DNA from: DATJLY01 sp035604195
Lineage (GTDB): Bacteria; Pseudomonadota; Alphaproteobacteria; ATCC43930; CGMCC-115725
Assembly (NCBI GenBank): GCA_035604195.1
Contig: DATNIY010000102.1
Location: 8,856 to 72,855 of the forward strand
Length of the DNA: 64,000 nt
Reading direction: 5' to 3'
Shown here: positions 16,978-24,894 of the stretch, piece after piece
Layout: every line of letters begins with the position of its first letter
Position numbering within the stretch: the first letter of the stretch is position 1
Translations under genes and position numbers: made by a program
Notes under the pieces: generated by a model
What the model saw: only the letters and a program-made list of their open reading frames with translations
Told to the model about the DNA's origin: nothing
Databases searched by the model: none

Positions 16978-18036
16978 ATGGCGCGGCACTTCACCAACAT
17001 CTTCAGCGACGGGGCGGCTCATTTGCGCGGCAAGATCCTCGGCATCTATGGCTTTTTGCTGGCGGCCAATGTCGTCGCCTGGGCCTGGGCGCTCATCGCC
17101 TTCCAGGCTTATCCGGTGCTGCTCGGCACGGCTTTCCTCGCCTACAGCTTCGGGCTGCGCCATGCGGTCGATGCCGACCACATCGCGGCGATCGACAATG
17201 TGACGCGCAAGCTCATGCAGGAGGGCAGGCGGCCGGTCGCGGTGGGCTTCTATTTCTCGCTCGGTCATTCGACCGTGGTGGTGCTGGCTTCGGCCGCCAT
17301 CGCGCTGACGGCGTCGGCGCTCGAAACCCGATTCCAATCCTGGCGTGCGATCGGCGGGCTCGTCGGCACCAGCATCTCGGCCCTGTTCCTCTTCGCCGTC
17401 GCCGGCGCCAATCTCCTGGTGCTCGCCACGGTCTATCGCGCCTTCCGTCGAGTGCGGCGGGGCGGCGGGCTCGCGGCCGAGGATCTCGACCATTTCCTCG
17501 ACCGGCGCGGCCTGTTGGGCCGGCTCTTCCGCCCGCTCTTCCGCCTCATCCGCAAGAGCTGGCACATGTATCCGCTCGGATTCCTCTTCGGGCTGGGCTT
17601 CGACACCGCGACCGAGATCGCGCTTTTGGGCATCGCCGCGGCCGGAGCTGCGCGCGGCATGGCGATCTGGTCGATCCTGATCTTTCCCGCGCTCTTCACC
17701 GCCGGCATGTCGCTGGTCGACACCACGGACAGCGTGCTGATGGTGGGCGCCTATGGCTGGGCCTTCGTCAAGCCGGTGCGCAAGCTCTACTACAATCTCA
17801 TCATCACCTTCGTCTCGGTGGTCGTGGCCTTCGTCGTCGGCGGCATCGAATTGCTCGGCATGCTTGCCGACCGGCTCGCGCTCGACGGGCCGTTCTGGCG
17901 CTTCATCGCCCTGCTCAACGACAATTTCGGCAGCCTCGGCTACCTCATCATCGCGATCTTCGTCATCGCCTGGATCGTCTCGGCGGTGGTCTATCGCATC
18001 CGGCGCTACGACGAGCTCGAGCCCGCCGAAGGCTGA
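16978..18036 (+). CDS. NiCoT-family nickel/cobalt permease
   Basis: A 352-residue inner-membrane transporter of the NiCoT (HoxN/NixA/NhlF) family with about eight membrane segments. The family signature RHAVDADHIAAIDN is at residues 61-74. Other conserved blocks are LGHSTVVV, LGFDTATEIALLG and FTAGMSLVDTTDSVLM. It takes up Ni2+ or Co2+ across the cytoplasmic membrane. Its position 19 nt behind a riboswitch-controlled receptor argues for cobalt supply to B12 synthesis. TGCTATAAA at 16962-16970 resembles an extended -10 and could give some independent expression. Confidence 0.95.
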   Translation: MARHFTNIFSDGAAHLRGKILGIYGFLLAANVVAWAWALIAFQAYPVLLGTAFLAYSFGLRHAVDADHIAAIDNVTRKLMQEGRRPVAVGFYFSLGHSTVVVLASAAIALTASALETRFQSWRAIGGLVGTSISALFLFAVAGANLLVLATVYRAFRRVRRGGGLAAEDLDHFLDRRGLLGRLFRPLFRLIRKSWHMYPLGFLFGLGFDTATEIALLGIAAAGAARGMAIWSILIFPALFTAGMSLVDTTDSVLMVGAYGWAFVKPVRKLYYNLIITFVSVVVAFVVGGIELLGMLADRLALDGPFWRFIALLNDNFGSLGYLIIAIFVIAWIVSAVVYRIRRYDELEPAEG

Positions 18037-18045
18037 GCCGGGCCG

Positions 18046-18074
18046 TTGACGCTCGCCCGCCGCTCCCGTAAGAC
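18046..18074 (+). promoter_or_regulatory. Candidate ileS promoter
   Basis: TTGACG at 18046-18051 and TAAGAC at 18069-18074 are 17 nt apart. The predicted start near 18081 lies only a few bases before the ileS ATG at 18084, which would make the transcript leaderless or nearly so. It would uncouple ileS from the B12-controlled genes upstream. Confidence 0.5.
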
Positions 18075-18083
18075 CAAAGCGCC

Positions 18084-20933
18084 ATGGCCATCGACTACCG
18101 AGCGACGATCTTTCTGCCGCAAACCGCGTTTCCGATGCGCGGCGATCTGCCGAAGCGCGAGCCCGTCCTGCTCGAGCGCTGGCGCAAGATCGGCCTTTAC
18201 GAGAAGCAGCGCCACGCCGCCAAGGGGCGCGAGAAATTCATCCTGCATGACGGCCCGCCCTATGCCAACGGCAATCTCCATATCGGCCACGCGCTCAACA
18301 AGATCCTGAAGGATGTGATCAACCGGGCGCAGCAGATGCAGGGCTTCGACGCCAACTACGTGCCCGGCTGGGACTGCCACGGCCTGCCCATCGAATGGAA
18401 GATCGAGGAGGAGTATCGCGCCAAGAAGCGCTCGAAGGACGACGTGCCGATCATCGAGTTCCGCCGCGAATGCCGCGATTTCGCCGCGCATTGGATTGTG
18501 ATCCAGCGCGAAGAGTTCGAGCGTTTGGGCGTGCTCGGCGATTGGCAGCATCCCTATACCACGATGGCATTCCATGCCGAGGCGCAGATCGTCCGCGAGA
18601 TCGGCAAGTTCCTGATGAATGGCGGCCTCTACAAAGGGTCGAAGCCGGTGATGTGGTCGGTGGTCGAGCAGACCGCCTTGGCCGAGGCCGAGATCGAATA
18701 CGACGATCACACCTCGACGCAAGTGTGGGTGAAGTTTCCCGTCCAAAAGCCATCCTTGCCACAGATGGAGCTGGCCTCGGTCGTCATCTGGACGACGACG
18801 CCATGGACACTGCCGGGCAATCGGGCGATCGCGTATGGAGCTGATCTCGATTACCTCGTCGTCGAAGTCACCAAGGTCGAGGAAGGAAGCCTCGCCCAGG
18901 TCGGTGAGCGGTTGGTGATTGCCGAGAACCGTCTCGCCGCAACTGAGCAGGCTACACGCATTTCGGGTCACCGAATCCTCGCTAGTCTCAAGGGACGCGC
19001 ATTAGACGGAACCGTTTGCCGTCATCCGTTGGTGTTGCAGGGATATAACTTTCACGTCCCGCTTCTGCCCGGCGATTTCGTCACCGAGGAAGACGGCACC
19101 GGGTTCGTCCACATCGCTCCCGGCCACGGCGCCGACGATTTCGAGCTGGCGCAGAAATTCGGCATCGCGGCGCCGCAGACGGTGGCGGGGGACGGGACCT
19201 ATTATCCGCATGTGCCGCTCTTCGCCGGGCGCCATGTCTATTGGCCCAACGGCAAGACCGGCGATGCCGACAAGACGGTGATCGCGGCGCTGCGCGAGGC
19301 GGGCGCGCTCTTGGCCGAGGGCAAGCTCGTTCACTCCTATCCGCATTCCTGGCGCTCCAAGGCGCCGCTCATCTTCCGCAACACGCCGCAATGGTTCATC
19401 AGCATGGAGCGGAATGGCTTGCGCGAATGCGCGCTCGCGGCGATCGAGGCGACGCAATGGATCCCGCCGCAGGGCAAGAACCGAATTCGCGCCATGATCG
19501 AAAGCCGGCCCGATTGGTGCATCTCGCGCCAGCGCGCCTGGGGCGTGCCGATCGCGGTCTTCGTCGACAAGCAAACGGGCGAGCCGCTGCGCGACCAAGA
19601 CGTCATCGATCGCATCGCCCAATCCTTCGAGCGCGCGGGATCGGATGCCTGGTACGTCGAGGACCCCGCGATCTTCCTCGGTCCGGGCCGCGATCCCGCG
19701 GATTACGAGCAGGTCAAGGACATCGTCGATGTCTGGTTCGACAGCGGCTCGACGCACAGCTTCGTGCTGGAAGAGCGCGCCGATCTCAAATGGCCGGCCT
19801 CGCTTTATCTCGAAGGCTCGGACCAGCATCGCGGCTGGTTCCATTCCTCGCTCCTCGAATCCTGCGGCACGCGCGGGCGCGCGCCCTTTGAGGCCGTGCT
19901 GACGCATGGATTTTTGCTCGACGAGCAGGGCTTCAAGCTGTCGAAATCCGCCGGCAACGCATTCTGGCTCGCCGACACGCTGAAGGATCACGGCGCCGAC
20001 ATCCTGCGGCTCTGGGTGGTGGGATCGGACTATACCGAGGACCTGACCTTCGGCCCCGAAATCCTGAAGCACCACACCGAAGTCTATCGCCGGCTCCGGA
20101 ACACGCTGCGCTATCTCCTCGGCGCGCTTGCGGGATTCAGCGCGGCGGAGCGCATCGCCGAGGCGGAGATGCCCGAGCTCGAGCGCTTCGTGCTGCACCG
20201 CCTGGCGGAGATCGACGAGATCGTGCGGCGGGACGCCGAGGCTTACGATTTTCACGGCATGTTCACGGAGCTCCACAATTTCTGCGCGGTCGATCTCTCG
20301 GCCTTCTACTTCGATGTGCGCAAGGATTCTCTTTACTGCGATGCGCCGGCGGCGCCGCGGCGGCGTGCCGTGCGCAGCGTGCTCGATCGCGTCTTCGAAT
20401 GCCTGGTGCGCTGGCTCGCGCCGGTGCTGTGCTTCACTGCCGAGGAGGCCTGGCTCGCCCGCCACGGCGACGGCGCATCCTCGAGCGTTCATCTCGAGCT
20501 TTATCCGGAAGTCCCGGCGCGCTGGCGCAATGACGCGCTTGGCGCCAAATGGGCGCGGATTCGCGAGCTGCGCCGCGTCGTCACCGGCAGCATCGAAGTG
20601 GCGCGGGCGCAGAAGCTCCTGGGCTCGAGCCTCCAGGCGAGCGTCGAAATCTTCGCCGAGGCGGCGCAGGCCGCGGCGCTCGTCGGTCTCGATCTCGCGG
20701 AGATCTGCATCGCTTCTGCCGCCGTGGCGCAGATCGGCGCGCCGCCCGAGGGCAGCTTCACCCTGCCCGAGCATCCCGGCATCGGCGCCGTAGTCGCGCT
20801 GGCGCCGGGCGAGAAATGCCAACGCTGCTGGAAAGTGTTGCCCGAAGTGGGCACGGTCGCGGCGCATCGCGATCTCTGCCGGCGCTGCGCCGATGCGGTC
20901 GACAATCTGGCGCCCGCGGCGGCGGGGAATTGA
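18084..20933 (+). CDS. ileS: Isoleucyl-tRNA synthetase
   Basis: A 949-residue class I synthetase that charges tRNA-Ile and edits mischarged valine. HIGH is at residues 66-69 and the KMSKS loop reads KLSKS at 618-622. The CP1 editing domain contains the Thr-rich TTTPWTLPGN block. The C-terminal zinc site has Cys912/Cys915 and Cys932/Cys935, as in the bacterial type 1 enzyme. Length is normal. From about 18736 to 19065 (codons 218-327, in the editing domain) third positions are visibly less GC-rich than in the rest of the gene, suggesting a recombined segment. lspA follows 3 nt after the stop. Confidence 0.98.
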   Translation: MAIDYRATIFLPQTAFPMRGDLPKREPVLLERWRKIGLYEKQRHAAKGREKFILHDGPPYANGNLHIGHALNKILKDVINRAQQMQGFDANYVPGWDCHGLPIEWKIEEEYRAKKRSKDDVPIIEFRRECRDFAAHWIVIQREEFERLGVLGDWQHPYTTMAFHAEAQIVREIGKFLMNGGLYKGSKPVMWSVVEQTALAEAEIEYDDHTSTQVWVKFPVQKPSLPQMELASVVIWTTTPWTLPGNRAIAYGADLDYLVVEVTKVEEGSLAQVGERLVIAENRLAATEQATRISGHRILASLKGRALDGTVCRHPLVLQGYNFHVPLLPGDFVTEEDGTGFVHIAPGHGADDFELAQKFGIAAPQTVAGDGTYYPHVPLFAGRHVYWPNGKTGDADKTVIAALREAGALLAEGKLVHSYPHSWRSKAPLIFRNTPQWFISMERNGLRECALAAIEATQWIPPQGKNRIRAMIESRPDWCISRQRAWGVPIAVFVDKQTGEPLRDQDVIDRIAQSFERAGSDAWYVEDPAIFLGPGRDPADYEQVKDIVDVWFDSGSTHSFVLEERADLKWPASLYLEGSDQHRGWFHSSLLESCGTRGRAPFEAVLTHGFLLDEQGFKLSKSAGNAFWLADTLKDHGADILRLWVVGSDYTEDLTFGPEILKHHTEVYRRLRNTLRYLLGALAGFSAAERIAEAEMPELERFVLHRLAEIDEIVRRDAEAYDFHGMFTELHNFCAVDLSAFYFDVRKDSLYCDAPAAPRRRAVRSVLDRVFECLVRWLAPVLCFTAEEAWLARHGDGASSSVHLELYPEVPARWRNDALGAKWARIRELRRVVTGSIEVARAQKLLGSSLQASVEIFAEAAQAAALVGLDLAEICIASAAVAQIGAPPEGSFTLPEHPGIGAVVALAPGEKCQRCWKVLPEVGTVAAHRDLCRRCADAVDNLAPAAAGN

Positions 20934-20936
20934 GCG

Positions 20937-21413
20937 ATGCGGCTCGGCCTGGGCGTGGCCGCCGGCACGGCCATCGCCGATCAGCTCTTGAAGGCCTGGG
21001 TGCTGAGCCTCTTCGCCGCCGCGCCGGCCGGGCCGCGGCCGCGCGAGATCACGCCCTTCTTCAACTTGGTCCTCACCTGGAACCGCGGCATGAGCTTCGG
21101 CCTCTTCAACACGGGGGCGGCGCTCAACACGTTGGTCTTCACCGCGGTGGCGGCGGTCATCGTCGCGGGCTTGCTCATCTGGCTGCGCCGGGTGCGGGAG
21201 CCGCTCTTGGCCTTGGCGATCGGCCTGGTCATCGGCGGCGCCATCGGCAATGTCATCGACCGTCTCGCGCGCGGCGCCGTCGTCGATTTTCTCGATTTCC
21301 ATTTAGGCGAATGGCACTGGTTCGCGTTCAACCTGGCGGATGCGGCGATCTGCGTGGGCGTCGGGCTGATGGCGATAGACAGCTTGCTTGGCCGGCGCGA
21401 AGCGCCTAGTTAG
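20937..21413 (+). CDS. lspA: Lipoprotein signal peptidase II
   Basis: A 158-residue inner-membrane aspartyl protease that removes signal peptides from prolipoproteins after diacylglyceryl modification. Four membrane segments are visible. The catalytic aspartates are Asp108 in GNVIDRL and Asp135 in FNLADA. It lies 3 nt after ileS, the classic ileS-lspA pair, and one base before the next lipoprotein gene, which is a natural substrate. Confidence 0.97.
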   Translation: MRLGLGVAAGTAIADQLLKAWVLSLFAAAPAGPRPREITPFFNLVLTWNRGMSFGLFNTGAALNTLVFTAVAAVIVAGLLIWLRRVREPLLALAIGLVIGGAIGNVIDRLARGAVVDFLDFHLGEWHWFAFNLADAAICVGVGLMAIDSLLGRREAPS

Positions 21414-21414
21414 A

Positions 21415-22050
21415 ATGCCCTTGTCGGCGGGTGGCGGAGTTGCGGGTTTGACCAGGAGACCAACGTTATTGGCTTGCGCCGCGCTCGCAGCGAGCGCTCT
21501 GTCAGTGGCCGGCTGCGGCGATTTCAAGCGCGCGCTCGGCATGGAAAAGGTCGTGCCCGACGAGTTCGCCGTGACCACGCCGGCGCCGCTGGCGCTGCCG
21601 CCGGATTATGCGCTCCGGCCGCCCAAGCCGGGCGAGGCGCGGCCTCAGGATGTGTCGCCGATCGACCAGGCCAAGCAAACCGTCTTCCGCGCCGTGCCGC
21701 AGCAGGCATCGCTGCCGGCGCCGGCGACCGACCGCAGCCCGGGTGAAGGCGATTTCCTGCGCCAAGCCGGCGCCGCCAATGCGCCCGCCGACATTCGCCA
21801 GATCGTCAACGCCGACGCCGACAACGCCGGCAATTACAGCCCGACCTTCGTCGACAAGCTGCTCTTCTGGAACCAGAAGACTGCCAAGGCGCCGCCCGAC
21901 GAGACCATCGATCCCGGGCAAGAGGCGGCGCGGATCAAGGCGGCCAAGGCCGCGGGCGAGGCGGTCGATTCCGGGCCGCCGTCCAGCCTCACCGGCACGC
22001 CGATCATCAACCGCGTCTCCAGCAAGTCGTTTTTCGACTGGCTCTTCTGA
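21415..22050 (+). CDS. DUF3035 lipoprotein (BamF-type)
   Basis: A 211-residue lipoprotein with signal peptide and lipobox Cys34 (SVAGC). The mature region has the DUF3035 pattern: PDEFAVTTPAPLALPPDYALRPP after the lipid anchor, and a C-terminal PIINRV...SFFDWLF. In Caulobacter a DUF3035 protein (BamF) is part of the outer-membrane barrel assembly complex, and the family is alphaproteobacterial. The ATG at 21415 lies one base after lspA and fits the signal peptide; an in-frame start inside lspA is unlikely. It belongs to the ileS-lspA operon. Confidence 0.88.
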   Translation: MPLSAGGGVAGLTRRPTLLACAALAASALSVAGCGDFKRALGMEKVVPDEFAVTTPAPLALPPDYALRPPKPGEARPQDVSPIDQAKQTVFRAVPQQASLPAPATDRSPGEGDFLRQAGAANAPADIRQIVNADADNAGNYSPTFVDKLLFWNQKTAKAPPDETIDPGQEAARIKAAKAAGEAVDSGPPSSLTGTPIINRVSSKSFFDWLF

Positions 22051-22085
22051 ATCGGCGTGGCGCGGCGCCGAAAGGAATCAGGATC

Positions 22086-23432
22086 ATGACGGCGCAATCG
22101 GTGCGGGCAATTGTGCTTGTGGCGGCCTTCCTCCTGCCGCTTGCCGCGGGGGCGGCGCCGGCCAAGCTCTTCGATGCCGAGAGCTTCGCGCTCGGCAACG
22201 GACTTCAGGTCGTGGTCATCCCCAATCACCGCGCGCCGGTGGTGACGCAGATGATCTGGTACAAGGTCGGCGCCGCCGACGAGCCGCGCGGCAAGACCGG
22301 CGCCGCCCACTTCCTCGAGCATCTCATGTTCCGCGGCACCAAGGAGACGCCGCCCGGCGCCTTCTCGCGCATCGTCGCGGCGAATGGCGGCAATGACAAC
22401 GCCTTCACCACGCATGACTACACCGCCTTCTACCAGAACGTCGCGGCGGACCGGCTGGAGCTGGTGATGAAGCTCGAAGCCGAGCGCATGCGCGACCTCG
22501 TCATCTCCGACGCCGTCGTCGAGCCCGAGCGCAAAGTGATCATCGAGGAGCGCCACTCGCGCATCGACAACAATCCTGCCGCGCTGTTGAACGAGCAGAC
22601 CGACACCGCGCTCTTCCTCCATCACCCCTACCGCAACCCGGTGATCGGCTGGGAAAGCGAGATGCGCGGCCTCAGCGCCGATGATGAGCGCGCCTTCTAC
22701 CGGACCTGGTACGCGCCCGGCAATGCGGTGCTGGTGATCGGCGGCGACGTGACGGCGGCACAGGTTCGGGCGCTGGCCGAGAAGTATTACGGCCCGATCC
22801 CGCGGCGCGATGTGCCGGTGCGGCGGCGCCTCGACGAGCCGCCCAAGGTGGCGGCGGCGCGGATCACCATGAAGAGCGACCGCGTCGCCGAGACCAGTTG
22901 GAGCCGCACCTATCTTGCGCCGAGCTACACCGCCGGCGAGAGCCGCTATGCCTATCCGCTGCAAGTGCTGGCCGAAGTCTTGGGCGGCGGCGCCACCTCG
23001 CGGCTCTATAAGGCGTTGGTCGTCGATCAGGGCTTGGCGCTGTCGGCCGGTGCCTTCTACGATCCCGACGTGCGCGACCTCGCGAATTTCGGTTTCTACG
23101 GCGCGCCCACGAAGGGCGTGCCGCTCGCCGATTTCGAGGGCGCGCTCGAGACCATCGTCAAATCGGCGCTCAAGGACGGCGTCACCGCCGCCGAGGTCGC
23201 GCGCGCCAAGGAGCGCATGCAGGCCGAGGCGATTTATGCCCGCGACGGCCTCGACGGTCCGGCGCGCATCGTCGGCGCGGCGCTCGCCACCGGGCGCAGC
23301 CTCGAGGAGGTCGAGAGCCGGTCCGAGCGTCTGGGCGCGGTGACCGTGGACGAGGTCAACGCCGCCGCACGGCTCGTCATCCACGACGAGACCGCGGTGA
23401 CCGGCGTGCTGCTGCCGGAGCCGACCTCGTGA
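22086..23432 (+). CDS. M16-family zinc protease, catalytic partner
   Basis: A 448-residue exported protease of the pitrilysin/M16 family. After a signal peptide (residues 1-24) comes the inverted zinc motif HFLEH with His75, Glu78 and His79; the third ligand is Glu155 in VIIEE. The rest is the usual two-domain M16B subunit. It probably degrades peptides in the periplasm, together with the inactive-type subunit encoded next, whose GTG start overlaps its stop by 4 nt. The pair follows lspA and a DUF3035 lipoprotein in the same direction. Confidence 0.94.
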   Translation: MTAQSVRAIVLVAAFLLPLAAGAAPAKLFDAESFALGNGLQVVVIPNHRAPVVTQMIWYKVGAADEPRGKTGAAHFLEHLMFRGTKETPPGAFSRIVAANGGNDNAFTTHDYTAFYQNVAADRLELVMKLEAERMRDLVISDAVVEPERKVIIEERHSRIDNNPAALLNEQTDTALFLHHPYRNPVIGWESEMRGLSADDERAFYRTWYAPGNAVLVIGGDVTAAQVRALAEKYYGPIPRRDVPVRRRLDEPPKVAAARITMKSDRVAETSWSRTYLAPSYTAGESRYAYPLQVLAEVLGGGATSRLYKALVVDQGLALSAGAFYDPDVRDLANFGFYGAPTKGVPLADFEGALETIVKSALKDGVTAAEVARAKERMQAEAIYARDGLDGPARIVGAALATGRSLEEVESRSERLGAVTVDEVNAAARLVIHDETAVTGVLLPEPTS

Positions 23433-24847
23433 AGCGGGCGGGTTTCATCGCCGCCGCCGCAATGGCGCTAGTGCTGCTCGGCGCGGCGCCGGCGGCGCGT
23501 GCGGTCACCGTCGAAAGCGTCACCAGCCCCGGCGGCATCACGGCCTGGCTCGTCGAGGATCACACGCTGCCGGTGGTGACGATGAATCTCGGCTTCCGCG
23601 GCGGCGCGGCGCTCGATCCGCCGGACAAGGCCGGGCTCGCCACGCTCACCGCCGACCTCCTCGACGAGGGTGCGGGCGAGCTCGACAGCACCGGCTTCCA
23701 GGGCCGGCTCGAGGACCTCGCAAGCTCGCTCTCCTTCGACGCCGGCGAGGACGGCATGGGGGCCGCGCTGCGCACCATCACCGCCAATGTCGGCGCCGCC
23801 TTCGATCTCCTGCGCCTGGCGCTGACCCAGCCGCGCTTCGACGATGCGGCGGTGGCGCGGGTCAGGAGCCAGCTCCTCGCCGATGTGGCGCGCGACGAGC
23901 GCCGGCCGCGCTTCATCGCCTTTCGGCTGTGGCGCCAGAACGCGCTGCCCGACCATCCCTACGGCCGCATGGCGCAGGGCCGGCCCGAATCGATCGCGCG
24001 CATCACCGCCGCGGATATGCGCGCCTTCGTGCAGGCGCGCTTCGCCAAGGACGCGCTGATGATCGGCATCGTCGGCGACATCACGCCCGAAGCGTTGAAG
24101 CCGCTGCTCGACCGCACCTTCGGCGATCTGCCGGCGCATGCCGAAGCGGGCGCGGTGGCGGAGGCGAAGGTGGCGGATGCCGGCCAGCTTTTGCTGGCGC
24201 GCCTGCCCATTCCGCAGAGCGTCGTCACCTTCGGGCAATGGGGCCTGAAGCGCGACGATCCCGATTGGTATGCCGCGCTCATCGACAATTACGTCTTGGG
24301 CGGCGGCGGCTTCGATTCGCGCCTGACCCATGAAGTGCGCGAGAAGCGCGGCCTCGCCTATTCGGTCTACAGCTCGCTCGACCCACGCCAGCACGGCGGC
24401 TTCGTCATCGGCGGCGTCGCCACCGAGAATGCGCATGTCGGGCAGTCGATCGACATCGTCCGCCAGGAGTGGCAGCGCATGCGCGACGATGGGCCGAGTG
24501 CCAAGGAAGTGGCGGACGCCAAGACCTATCTCACGGGATCGCTGCCGCTCAACCTCGATTCGACCGCGCGCATCGCCGGGACTCTCGTCGCCATCGAGCG
24601 CGACCGGCTCGGCATCGACTATTTGGGCCGCCGCAATGCGCTCATCGACGCCGTCACGCTCGCAGACGCCAAACGCGTCGCCCAGCGGCTCTTCGATCCG
24701 GCGGCGCTGTCCTTCGTCGTGGTGGGAGCGCCCGAGCAACTCGCCGGCGCGCGCGAGGTGCCGACCGGAGTGAGCGAGGCGCCGCCGCCGCCCGCCGCCG
24801 CGCCGCCGGCGCCGCCGAGCACGGGGGCGAGGCAAACCGTGCACTGA
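23429..24847 (+). CDS. M16-family protease-like subunit without zinc motif
   Basis: A 472-residue exported M16B homologue with a signal peptide ending about residue 25. The position of HxxEH is occupied by LATLTADLLDEG, so it cannot bind zinc. The rest of the fold is kept, including the GGGGFDSRLTHEVREKRGLAYSV region. As in other bacterial M16B heterodimers, it should pair with the active subunit encoded just upstream and help bind substrate. Translation begins at a GTG overlapping the previous stop. The C-terminus carries a Pro/Ala-rich tail of about 30 residues. Confidence 0.92.
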   Translation: MKRAGFIAAAAMALVLLGAAPAARAVTVESVTSPGGITAWLVEDHTLPVVTMNLGFRGGAALDPPDKAGLATLTADLLDEGAGELDSTGFQGRLEDLASSLSFDAGEDGMGAALRTITANVGAAFDLLRLALTQPRFDDAAVARVRSQLLADVARDERRPRFIAFRLWRQNALPDHPYGRMAQGRPESIARITAADMRAFVQARFAKDALMIGIVGDITPEALKPLLDRTFGDLPAHAEAGAVAEAKVADAGQLLLARLPIPQSVVTFGQWGLKRDDPDWYAALIDNYVLGGGGFDSRLTHEVREKRGLAYSVYSSLDPRQHGGFVIGGVATENAHVGQSIDIVRQEWQRMRDDGPSAKEVADAKTYLTGSLPLNLDSTARIAGTLVAIERDRLGIDYLGRRNALIDAVTLADAKRVAQRLFDPAALSFVVVGAPEQLAGAREVPTGVSEAPPPPAAAPPAPPSTGARQTVH

Positions 24848-24894
24848 GCGGCGGCCTTCTGGCGCGCCGCGCCGCGCTCGGGCACAATAGGACC

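Noticed and set aside
14955..17000. A 681-residue open frame on the minus strand across the receptor gene
   Set aside because: It is a mirror of high-GC codon use. It lacks a domain pattern, while the plus strand encodes a clear TonB-dependent receptor.
19002..21302. A 766-residue minus-strand frame across ileS and lspA
   Set aside because: Arg/Asp/Glu-rich shadow of two unambiguous plus-strand genes, with no recognisable motif.
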